A stretch of DNA of 14,826 nt. Origin: CALMNV01 sp035688975 (lineage in GTDB: Bacteria; Actinomycetota; Actinomycetes; Actinomycetales; Dermatophilaceae). Positions 1-10,487 of this stretch are shown in pieces; the first letter of the stretch is position 1; each line of letters opens with the position of its first letter. A program made the translations under genes and the position numbers. Below the pieces are notes generated by a model. That model saw nothing but the letters and a program-made list of their open reading frames with translations. It did no database searches and was not told where the DNA came from. The DNA is taken from contig NZ_DASSMH010000104.1 of NCBI RefSeq assembly GCF_035688975.1, positions 1-14,826 of the forward strand, written 5' to 3'.

Positions 1-609
1 TGGACGGTCGACGAGGCTCGGCGCTTCCTCGAGTCGGCCCGGACGAATGACGATCCGATGTACGCCGGGTATGTCGTGATGCTCGTCCTCGGCCTCCGCC
101 GCGGTGAGCTGCTCGGGCTCGCGTGGGAGGACGTGGACCTAAGCGCGGGCGAAGCACGGATCAGCTGGCAGGTCCAGAGGGTCGGCGGGCAGCTGGTCCG
201 TCGCCGGACCAAGACCCATTCGTCGGACTCCCCACTGCCCCTGCCCGACATCTGCGTCCGGGCCCTCGAGCACCGGCGCCGCACGGAGATCACGCTGCGA
301 CTTGCAGCCGGGGAGGCGTGGGCCGGCACCGGCCTCGTGCTCACCACGCGGCTCGGTGACCCGGTGGATCCACGGAACTTCCAGCGGGCCTTCCGCTCCA
401 GCGTGCGGCGCGCCGGCGTTCCGGTCATCCCCGTTCACTCCACCCGGCGCACCTGCGCGAGCCTTCTTGTCGCTCTCGACGTGCACCCCCGCGTGGCGAT
501 GGCGATCCTGCGCCACAGCAAGATCGCGGTGACGATGGACGTCTACGCCCAGGTGTCTGCCGCGTCGACCCGGGAGGCTCTCAAGCGGTTGGGAGAGGCG
601 TTCCAGTGA
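1..609 (+). CDS. Tyrosine recombinase/integrase, C-terminal catalytic part (5' end outside window)
   Basis: The frame is open from base 1, so the gene starts before the window; the first internal ATG (58) is not its start. About 202 codons remain, ending in TGA at 607-609. The visible part is the catalytic domain of phage-type tyrosine recombinases: the box-I arginine in LRRGELLGL, a TKT hairpin lysine, the HSTRRT motif (H-x-x-R), the LRHS histidine and the nucleophilic tyrosine in DVYAQV. All expected active-site residues appear present, so the enzyme could be functional. It would cut and rejoin att-site DNA through a 3'-phosphotyrosine link. The 3' end lies 76 bases from the 3' end of tRNA-Ala on the opposite strand, the common arrangement for an island integrated in a tRNA gene. 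The N-terminal arm-binding and core-binding domains are not visible, and the exact family cannot be told. Confidence 0.93.
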   Translation, partial: WTVDEARRFLESARTNDDPMYAGYVVMLVLGLRRGELLGLAWEDVDLSAGEARISWQVQRVGGQLVRRRTKTHSSDSPLPLPDICVRALEHRRRTEITLRLAAGEAWAGTGLVLTTRLGDPVDPRNFQRAFRSSVRRAGVPVIPVHSTRRTCASLLVALDVHPRVAMAILRHSKIAVTMDVYAQVSAASTREALKRLGEAFQ

Positions 610-646
610 GTACCGTTGCCGTACTTTGCTGGAATCAGGGCGTGGA

Positions 647-679
647 AGCGCCCCTCACCGAAGACCGGAAAGGGGCGCT
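647..679. terminator. Hairpin between integrase and tRNA-Ala (possible bidirectional terminator)
   Basis: A perfect 9-bp stem, AGCGCCCCT (647-655) and AGGGGCGCT (671-679), encloses a 15-base loop. It lies just past the 3' ends of both the integrase (plus) and tRNA-Ala (minus), so it could end both transcripts. There is no clear T tract on either strand. It may also lie inside the attachment region of the element. Confidence 0.45.
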
Positions 680-685
680 GACCTG

Positions 686-761
686 TGGTGGAGCCAAGGG
701 GACTCGAACCCCTAACCCCCTGCTTGCAAAGCAGGTGCGCTACCAATTGCGCCATGGCCCC
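686..761 (-). tRNA. tRNA-Ala (anticodon UGC)
   Basis: Read on the minus strand, the acceptor strands GGGGCCA and TGGCTCC pair over 7 bp and include the G3:U70 pair that identifies alanine tRNAs. The anticodon loop is TTTGCAA with anticodon TGC (complement at 726-728). The T arm contains GGTTCGAGTCC. The discriminator is A (689), and the 3' CCA is encoded (686-688). It is the usual integration target type for tyrosine recombinases, and an integrase gene ends just beyond its 3' end. The tRNA itself is intact. Confidence 0.97.
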
Positions 762-797
762 GCGCGGGCGCGAGCGCCGCGAGAGCTGTGTCGGCGG

Positions 798-947
798 TCA
801 GGACTTGGCCGGCGGCGGCGGCGTCGGCCGGACGTCGTCGGTGGCCTGCGACCAGAGGTCCTGCTCGGCCTGCTGCTGCCGGGCCTTCTTGCGCAGGTAG
901 GACAGCCCGACCAGGGACCCGACGATGAGGGCGAGGCGCTTGACCAT
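798..947 (-). CDS. DLW-39 family small protein
   Basis: This is a 49-aa ORF. It begins with ATG at 945-947, ends with TGA at 798-800, and is preceded by a strong Shine-Dalgarno sequence GGGAGG (954-959). The N-terminus holds one short hydrophobic segment (about residues 5-18), followed by a basic RKK cluster, a Q-rich stretch and the motif AEQDLW around residues 27-32. It ends in a proline run and PAKS. The D-L-W motif, the length, and the place between tRNA-Ile and tRNA-Ala downstream of gyrA-DUF3566 match the actinobacterial DLW-39 family, whose function I do not know. It is probably a single-pass membrane or membrane-associated protein. It may share a transcript with the flanking tRNAs, since no separate promoter is obvious. 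Confidence 0.88.
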   Translation of the reverse strand: MVKRLALIVGSLVGLSYLRKKARQQQAEQDLWSQATDDVRPTPPPPAKS

Positions 948-977
948 GGTGTTCCTCCCGTTGCCGCTCGAAGGTGG

Positions 978-1054
978 TGGTGGGCCTAACAGGACTTGAA
1001 CCTGTGACCTCTTCCTTATCAGGGAAGCGCTCTAACCGTCTGAGCTATAGGCCC
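978..1054 (-). tRNA. tRNA-Ile (anticodon GAU)
   Basis: On the minus strand, GGGCCTA and TAGGCCC form the acceptor stem. The anticodon stem CTTCC/GGAAG encloses the loop CTGATAA with anticodon GAT (complement at 1018-1020). The T arm contains GGTTCAAGTCC. The discriminator is A (981), and CCA is encoded (978-980). The order Ile-(DLW-39)-Ala downstream of gyrA is standard in Actinobacteria. Confidence 0.97.
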
Positions 1055-1101
1055 GTGGCCACCCCTCACGCGCGGATCCAAGGACCCGGACGCGAGGGCA
1101 C

Positions 1102-1131
1102 ACGTTACCGGATGCCGAGTCGTCGGCACAA
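1102..1131 (-). promoter_or_regulatory. Candidate promoter of tRNA-Ile
   Basis: On the minus strand a -35-like TTGTGC (1126-1131) and a -10-like TAACGT (1102-1107) are 18 bp apart. Transcription would start about 40 bases before the tRNA. The -35 overlaps the T-rich tail of the upstream terminator. This is inferred from hexamer matches only. Confidence 0.42.
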
Positions 1132-1179
1132 AACGGGGTATGCCGCCGGGGGCCCGCTCCCAGCCCGGCGGCATACCCC
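1131..1179 (-). terminator. Rho-independent terminator of the gyrA-DUF3566 transcript
   Basis: A perfect 16-bp stem is formed by 1135-1150 and 1164-1179 around a 13-base loop. On the minus strand the stem is followed by GTTTTGT, a short T tract. This fits an intrinsic terminator reading from the DUF3566 side and insulating the tRNA genes. Each arm contains one copy of the octamer GTATGCCG, which is abundant across this window. Confidence 0.75.
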
Positions 1180-1190
1180 CGCACTGACCT

Positions 1191-1394
1191 GGAGCTCGGT
1201 CGATCCTCGGGCCTTGGCTCAGTCGTGTCCTTCTCGACGACTGAGCCGAACCGGCCCTCCGGGCCTCCCTCGCCGGACCCCGGTCGATCCTCGGGCCTTG
1301 GCTCAGTCGTGTTATTCTCGACCACTGAGCCGAACCGGCCCTCCGGGCCTCCCTCGCCGGAGCTCGGTCGATCCTCGGGCCTTGGCTCAGTCGT
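1191..1394. repeat. 84-bp tandem repeat, two full units plus a 30-bp partial unit
   Basis: Units start at 1197, 1281 and 1365, an exact 84-bp period. Units 1 and 2 differ at about 5 positions. The third unit matches for 30 bp and then merges into the last codons of DUF3566, whose stop codon (1387-1389) lies inside it. Each full unit holds an inverted repeat GGCTCAGTCGT...ACGACTGAGCC with a 10-base loop (one mismatch in unit 2), and a smaller GGCCC/GGGCC hairpin. It contains no recognised gene. In sense direction it is the 3' UTR of the gyrA-DUF3566 transcript. Confidence 0.92.
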
Positions 1395-1919
1395 CGGTGA
1401 GGGTGAGCTGGACCCCGCCCACCAGCGCCGAGCAGATGTTGTAGAGGAACGCCATCACCGTGGTGATGGCGGTCAGCAGGAGGACGTCGACCACACCGAT
1501 GACCACCGACAGGGACACCACCCGGCCGAAGCCGACGTAGTCCTTGATCGAGAACGGGTTGGTCGTCGTCGTCTGCAGCGACTGGAGCACGCCCTCGATG
1601 TCGGTGAAGACGTTCATCGTTGACAGGATCATCCACAGCACCGCGGTCAGGATGACGCCCGCGATGCCGATCGCCACCGACAGCAGGAAGCTCATCTTCA
1701 TCACCGACCACGGGTCGACCCGGGCGACCGCGAGCCGGACCCGACGCGGGCCCTTGCGGGCGCCGGTGCGGGGGGCCGGCCGCGTCTGGGTCGCCGTGGC
1801 GCCCGTGACCTGGGCGCTGCTGGTGGCGGGCTGCGTGCCGGTGACCGGGGAGGCCACCGCCTGCGTGGTCGAGAGCCCGCCGTCCGTCATCCCGCGTGCG
1901 CCCTCAGAACTGGTCGCGC

Positions 1920-1923
<4 letters not shown>
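1387..1923 (-). CDS. DUF3566 domain membrane protein
   Basis: This 178-aa protein starts with GTG (1921-1923), which overlaps the gyrA stop as GTGA. A strong SD, GGAGGTGA (complement of 1927-1934), lies just upstream inside gyrA, so translation is probably coupled. Residues 1-60 are Ala/Thr/Ser-rich and likely disordered, then a basic stretch (RKGPRRVRL) precedes the conserved part. Two hydrophobic segments, about residues 78-101 and 136-160, are separated by a loop with a short Thr run. This matches the DUF3566 transmembrane family, found directly after gyrA in Actinobacteria; its role is not known to me. The C-terminus (TLTDD) is encoded at the edge of an 84-bp tandem repeat. A later ATG at residue 12 is a weaker alternative start because it loses the SD. 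Confidence 0.92.
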
Positions 1924-4679
<2,756 letters not shown>

Positions 4680-4731
4680 AGTATTGCCTTGTCTCTTTGT
4701 GCTGGTCGGTCGTCACGTGCTCGGTATGCCG

Positions 4732-4801
4732 CGTCCCCCAGATATCTGCGGGGTTGGTTATCGCTATAGCGATAGCTGGCCCCGCAGATATCTGGGGGGT
4801 G
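4732..4801. repeat. Concentric palindrome between gyrB and gyrA
   Basis: Perfect 19-bp arms at 4735-4753 and 4780-4798 share their centre with an inner 16-base palindrome, TATCGCTATAGCGATA (4759-4774). Each arm itself contains the palindrome AGATATCT. The five positions between arm and core pair on the plus-sense strand as one G-C and four G-U wobbles, but are mostly A-C mismatches in the minus-sense mRNA. It begins 11 bases after the gyrB stop. It could be an attenuator, an mRNA processing site, or a small mobile/REP-like repeat. No flanking target duplication is visible. Confidence 0.9.
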
Positions 4802-4809
4802 GGGGATGG

Positions 4810-6924
<2,115 letters not shown>

Positions 6925-7023
6925 GTCTCTCCTCGATGTGTTGCCTGGTCTGCGCATGCGATGCCGCGGTGTGCTCGCACGACACCGGGACGGCCCGACA
7001 CGCGGTCGAGCCGTAACCCGTCC

Positions 7024-7029
7024 ATCCTA
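7024..7029 (-). promoter_or_regulatory. Candidate -10 element of the gyrB promoter
   Basis: TAGGAT on the minus strand, in the context GGTAGGATGG, is a good actinobacterial -10. It would give a leader of about 90 bases before the GTG start. No convincing -35 hexamer is seen at 16-18 bp. Since gyrB is separated from the rest of the cluster by a convergent-looking hairpin, it needs its own promoter. Confidence 0.42.
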
Positions 7030-7133
7030 CCGGGTCGGGCTGTCGGCACCTGCCCCGCAGAGCCGCGTCACGGCCAGTTCGCGGCCGGAAACCCACCCGA
7101 TTCGGGGAGGGGGTCGTGCCCCGGCCCCTTGGG

Positions 7134-7167
7134 GCGGCGACGAGGCGCACGCCGTCGGCGTCGCCGC
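7134..7167 (-). terminator. Candidate terminator after the M4 peptidase gene
   Basis: A 9-bp perfect stem, GCGGCGACG (7134-7142) with CGTCGCCGC (7159-7167), lies 19 bases after the stop of the peptidase gene. It has no T tract, which is common in high-GC Actinobacteria but lowers certainty. A smaller GCCCC/GGGGC hairpin is adjacent. Confidence 0.38.
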
Positions 7168-7185
7168 GAGGGGCGGCGCGGCGGA

Positions 7186-8682
7186 TCAGCCCTCGCCGAG
7201 GGTCCGCTCGAAGAGCTGGTGGATCGCCTCGGGCAGGTGGGGCTCGGCAACGTGGACCTCGACCCCGGCCGACTCGCAGACCACGGTGTAGCTGTAGGCG
7301 TCGGGATGCGTCGTCGGATCCGCCGCGATCGCCTGCAGGGTCGGCCGCGCGAGCAGCTGCTGCCAGGTCATCGCGTCGCTCTCCGGCAGCTCGCTCAGCA
7401 GCAGCTGGCGCTCGCGCACCAGACCGGCGAAGCCACCCGTGCGTCGGAGCAGGACCTGTGCGCCGACGTCCGGCACCTCGCCCATCGGCCCGTCGGCGGC
7501 CCCCGACCCCACGTCTGCCGTACCTCCCGGCGCCGGACTCGGGCCCGGCTCCTCCGCCCCGGCGGGGCCGCCGCCCTGCTCTGCCGGGGGCGCCAGCACG
7601 CCGACCGTGACCCACGCGTCACGCACGGCGAGGTGCTGCGCAGAGCCGTCGCCGTGGGCGGCGACGGCCGCGTCGACGGTGAGCCCGGCGAAGGTGGCGA
7701 AGTCGCAGTCCGCCTTGATGCCGTCGCCGGTGAGCACGGCATACCAGATGGCGCCGGCGCCCTCCCAGGCGTTTCCGCCGATGGCGAGCGCCGCGAGGGT
7801 GAAGGCTCGGTTGGGGATGCCGGAGTTGACGTGCACGCCCCCGTTGTCGTCGGTGGTCTCGACGTAGCCGTCCATCGACGCCGGCTGCGGGTCCTTGCCC
7901 AGGCGCGGGTCGTCGTAGGCGGTGCCGGGGTTGTGCATGTCGCGCAGCGCCCGGCCCGCCACGCCGGGGGCGAGCAGGTCCGCGCCGATGAGCCAGCTCG
8001 CGTCGGCTGCCGACTGGCCCTTGGCGTGCTGCTCGACGAGGGCGCCGAAGACGTCGGACACCGACTCGTTGAGGGCGCCGGACTGGCCCTGGTAGAGCAG
8101 CCCCGCGGTGTGCTCGGTCACGCCATGGGCCAGCTCGTGCCCGATGACGTCGATGCTCTTGGTGAAACGCTGGAAGATGACGCCGTCGCCGTCGCCGAAG
8201 ACCATCTGCGCGCCGTCCCAGAACGCGTTGTCGTATCGGGTGCCGTAGTGGACGGTGGCCAGCAGCGGCAGCCCCTTGCCGTCGAGGGAGTCACGGCCGT
8301 AGGCCTGCCACCACAGCTGCCACGTCGACCCCAGCCCGTCGTAGGCCTCGTCGGCGGCTGGGTCTCCCGTGGCAGGGTCCCCCTCGCCGCGCACCGCGGT
8401 GCCGGGAGTGGTCTCCTCACCGTGGGCGTCGCTGACCGTCCGGTGCGGGGTCGCCGCCGTCCCCGCCTCCGCGGCGCCCGGCACGCTCGGTGCCGGCGCA
8501 CCAGGAGCCGGCGCACCAGGAGCCGGCAGCTGCATCTGCCGGGCCCGGCGCGCCCACCGCAGCTCACGGTCGTGGGCCAGCGCGACGCGGGCGCGCTCGG
8601 CGACCTCAGGCTCGGCGTTGGCGGCAAGCGTCTCGAGGACATACGGCGGGACGATGGATCGGCAGCGCGTCGATGGGCTCAT
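7186..8682 (-). CDS. Protealysin-like M4 metallopeptidase with C-terminal emfourin-like domain
   Basis: This is a 498-aa protein, with ATG at 8680-8682 and stop at 7186-7188. Residues 12-14 (PPY) sit in a short N-terminal propeptide-like segment typical of the protealysin-type M4 group; no signal peptide is seen. After a PAPGA-type low-complexity linker (about 53-66, from a 15-bp DNA repeat), the catalytic domain shows HELAH (182-186), the third zinc ligand in NESVSD (E206), and HVNSG with the active-site His284. All thermolysin-type catalytic residues are present. A Gly/Pro/Ala/Glu linker (about 364-406) leads to residues 407-498, with RRTGGFAG near 413-420 and a YSYTV...EVHV...LPEAI pattern that resembles emfourin, the small protein inhibitor of protealysin. 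A protease joined to its inhibitor would suggest built-in latency control. The peptidase call is firm; the emfourin call is from remembered motifs. The long upstream frame extension to 8820 is not conserved-looking and was dropped. Confidence 0.93.
   Translation of the reverse strand: MSPSTRCRSIVPPYVLETLAANAEPEVAERARVALAHDRELRWARRARQMQLPAPGAPAPGAPAPSVPGAAEAGTAATPHRTVSDAHGEETTPGTAVRGEGDPATGDPAADEAYDGLGSTWQLWWQAYGRDSLDGKGLPLLATVHYGTRYDNAFWDGAQMVFGDGDGVIFQRFTKSIDVIGHELAHGVTEHTAGLLYQGQSGALNESVSDVFGALVEQHAKGQSAADASWLIGADLLAPGVAGRALRDMHNPGTAYDDPRLGKDPQPASMDGYVETTDDNGGVHVNSGIPNRAFTLAALAIGGNAWEGAGAIWYAVLTGDGIKADCDFATFAGLTVDAAVAAHGDGSAQHLAVRDAWVTVGVLAPPAEQGGGPAGAEEPGPSPAPGGTADVGSGAADGPMGEVPDVGAQVLLRRTGGFAGLVRERQLLLSELPESDAMTWQQLLARPTLQAIAADPTTHPDAYSYTVVCESAGVEVHVAEPHLPEAIHQLFERTLGEG
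8492..8528. repeat. 15-bp tandem repeat inside the M4 peptidase gene
   Basis: GCCGGCGCACCAGGA is repeated at 8492-8506 and 8507-8521, with 7 more bases of a third copy. It encodes the PAPGA-type linker between propeptide and catalytic domain. The period is five codons, so changes in copy number would keep the frame. Confidence 0.85.
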
Positions 8683-8827
8683 GTGCCCAGTGTGCAGTGC
8701 CCCACGGACATCCTCCGGTGCCACGCGCGGCCAGCAGACCGGCCGTGAGCCTTGGGACGGCAGCGGGGGGCAGGCGGGCCGGCTGTGGGGCGGCCGTGCG
8801 TTTCTGAGACGAATTCGCAACGCCGTG

Positions 8828-8841
8828 CCGACCGGGGTCGG
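8828..8841. promoter_or_regulatory. Palindrome in the divergent intergenic region (possible operator)
   Basis: CCGACC-GG-GGTCGG is a perfect 6-bp inverted repeat between the divergent peptidase and glycosidase-like genes. A weak -10-like TACGGT (8849-8854) for the plus-strand gene begins eight bases after it, so the palindrome would sit in the promoter spacer. This is the size and place expected of a regulator site, but there is no direct evidence. Confidence 0.3.
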
Positions 8842-8869
8842 TTGCCATTACGGTCAAGCGCACAACTGC

Positions 8870-8887
8870 CACCTGTCCCCGCAGGTG
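8870..8887 (+). other. Small hairpin in the leader of the glycosidase-like gene
   Basis: CACCTG (8870-8875) and CAGGTG (8882-8887) pair around a 6-base loop, ending 16 bases before the GGGAGGG ribosome-binding site. It could affect translation or be chance. It matches no riboswitch class that I recognise. Confidence 0.3.
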
Positions 8888-8917
8888 TCGGGTCGACGAA
8901 TATGGGAGGGAACGTCG

Positions 8918-9883
8918 ATGCCCACGCTACGTCCGCGCAGGACTCTGACCGCCTTTGTCGCCGCTGCGCTCGCCGCCGTAGTGGCCCTGCTGGTGCCCCC
9001 GGCCGCGACGGCCGCCGCACCCCCGCCGCTCATCGGGGCGCACTCGCTCGACTACGCGTGGCTGGACGCGGCGGTGGGGCCGATGCAGATCTACCGGGAC
9101 TTCGACACCGGGTTCTCCTACCCCACCTGGCAGGACACCAAGGCCTACAAGGCCCACCCCAACGCCCCGGCGAACCACTACTCGGTCACCATCCTGCCGC
9201 AGCGCCTGCTCGACCCGGCCGACCCCATCAACGCGCAGCTGCAGACCTTCATCGCGAGCACCCCGAAGAACATCATCCTCACCAACTACCACGAGCCCGA
9301 CTTCAAGAGCCCGGGCAAGTTCACGCCCGAGCAGTTCCGGGCCGGCATCCTGCGCTTCGCCGACATGGTCCGTGCCCAGAACCTCGCCGACGGCGGCACC
9401 CGCCGCACGTCCGTCATCCTCATGGACGTCACCTTCCAGGGCGCGTGGACGTGGCCGGCCTCGGACTGGTGGCCGACCGACGCCCGCGACGGCGGCCACG
9501 TCGACCTCATCGCCGGCGACATCTACGCCCTGCCGCACAACACCAACACGGCCTGCTGCCCCGTCGGCTACACCGACGGCATCAAGTGGCTCAAGGCCCC
9601 CTACCTGCTGAGCTTCCTCATCAAGTTCGCCCAGACCAACCAGACCCCGTGGGCGGTCGCCGAGCTCGGCTACCTCGAGGACATCTACGACCCCGGGCAC
9701 AAGGCCCAGACGATCCGGGACGTCGTCGCGGTCGCCACGGCCAACGGCGCCGACCACGTGTCGTACTTCGACGCCCCGGGCAAGCGGGGCAACTGGCGGC
9801 TGCGCTACTCGACCCCCGTCGGCACGACGTCGATGACCTCCCAGGCCGCGCTGGCGTGGAAGGCGCTGGCCGGCAACGGCTGA
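8918..9883 (+). CDS. Secreted glycosidase-like protein (TIM-barrel type)
   Basis: This 321-aa protein starts with ATG at 8918-8920, placed by a strong SD GGGAGGG (8904-8910) with a 7-base spacer. The frame is open much further upstream, but only this start gives a signal peptide: a basic n-region (RPRR), a hydrophobic core (about 11-27) and an Ala-rich cleavage area near 30-34 (ATAAA). The mature part is rich in Trp, Tyr and Asp. NYHEPD puts a Glu at 126 and AVAELGYL a Glu at 249, about where clan GH-A glycosidases such as GH26 carry the acid/base (strand 4) and nucleophile (strand 7). A CC pair (213-214) may form a disulfide. I would expect an extracellular polysaccharide hydrolase, with the substrate unknown. 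It is the only complete plus-strand gene in the window and is divergent from the M4 peptidase. Confidence 0.85.
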   Translation: MPTLRPRRTLTAFVAAALAAVVALLVPPAATAAAPPPLIGAHSLDYAWLDAAVGPMQIYRDFDTGFSYPTWQDTKAYKAHPNAPANHYSVTILPQRLLDPADPINAQLQTFIASTPKNIILTNYHEPDFKSPGKFTPEQFRAGILRFADMVRAQNLADGGTRRTSVILMDVTFQGAWTWPASDWWPTDARDGGHVDLIAGDIYALPHNTNTACCPVGYTDGIKWLKAPYLLSFLIKFAQTNQTPWAVAELGYLEDIYDPGHKAQTIRDVVAVATANGADHVSYFDAPGKRGNWRLRYSTPVGTTSMTSQAALAWKALAGNG

Positions 9884-9906
9884 CGACGCGGCGCCAGCCA
9901 GCCGCA

Positions 9907-9919
9907 CCCCGGACCGGGG
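9907..9919. terminator. Candidate terminator between convergent genes
   Basis: CCCCGG-A-CCGGGG lies in the 43-base gap between the stops of the plus-strand glycosidase-like gene and the minus-strand DciA gene. Nearby GCGGC/GCCGC could lengthen the stem. There is no T tract. It is inferred mainly from position. Confidence 0.32.
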
Positions 9920-9926
9920 CCGCGCC

Positions 9927-10487
9927 TCACCCGTAGGTGTCGCGCGGCCCACGGCTGTCCGGGGAGCGTCTGGGACCGCGCGACCAGGAGGGGGCGCTGG
10001 GTCCCTGGACCCGCAGCTCCGAGACCGCGCCCGGCCCGATCTCCTGCGCCACCCGGGCGAGCACGGGCGAGGCGAGCAGCTTCATCTGCGTCGCCCACGC
10101 CGAGGAGTCGGCGCGCACGGTGAGCACGCCGTCCTCGAACCCGACCGGGGTCACGTGCGCCCCGATGTCCGGCCCCACGATCTCGGGCCAGCGGCCCATC
10201 ACCGCCCCGACCGCCACGTCCACCTTCCAGCCCCGGTCGAGGACCAGCCGGTCGAGCTGGTCGCCGAGCAGCGCCGGGTCCCTGGCGTCCTGCGCGGAGC
10301 CGGAGAGCGTGGCCTCCGAGCCGGCCCGCCTCGTCCGTCGGCGCGGCCGCACGCCGGGTCGCAGCCCCTTCTCGGCGGCGGCGGCCCGGGCCCGGGCCAG
10401 CGCCGAGGCCGCCGCCTCGGCGAGCCGGGCGTCCAGGTCAGCCTCCGGCGGCTCCGGCGCGGCACCGGCCGGACGCTCGTCAGCCAT
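9927..10487 (-). CDS. DciA/DUF721 family protein (replicative helicase loader type)
   Basis: This is a 186-aa protein with ATG at 10485-10487, overlapping the recF stop by 8 bases, which suggests translational coupling; the SD is weak. Residues 1-38 are Ala/Pro/Glu-rich, and 40-54 form a basic stretch (KGLRPGVRPRRRTRR). The DUF721 core spans about 78-165, with RWPEIVG (99-105) and SSAWATQM (128-135), followed by a Pro/Arg/Ser-rich tail. In bacteria lacking DnaC/DnaI-type loaders, DciA interacts with the DnaB helicase during replication start. The place right after recF and next to oriC fits that role. A GTG 51 bases upstream has a GGAG at good spacing and is a possible alternative start inside recF. 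Confidence 0.9.
   Translation of the reverse strand: MADERPAGAAPEPPEADLDARLAEAAASALARARAAAAEKGLRPGVRPRRRTRRAGSEATLSGSAQDARDPALLGDQLDRLVLDRGWKVDVAVGAVMGRWPEIVGPDIGAHVTPVGFEDGVLTVRADSSAWATQMKLLASPVLARVAQEIGPGAVSELRVQGPSAPSWSRGPRRSPDSRGPRDTYG

Noticed and set aside
1191..1394. CRISPR array
   Set aside because: The repeats are 84 bp, directly tandem with no unique spacers, and there are no cas genes.
974..1444. Plus-strand open frame across tRNA-Ile and the tandem repeats
   Set aside because: It translates a tRNA gene, a terminator and repeats, and has no ribosome-binding site of note.
6925..6957. ATG start for gyrB at 6957
   Set aside because: It has no Shine-Dalgarno, whereas the GTG at 6924 has GAGGAG in place.
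8683..8820. Upstream extension of the M4 peptidase to an ATG at 8820
   Set aside because: The added 46 residues look like translated non-coding DNA; the protealysin-type N-terminus begins at the ATG at 8682.
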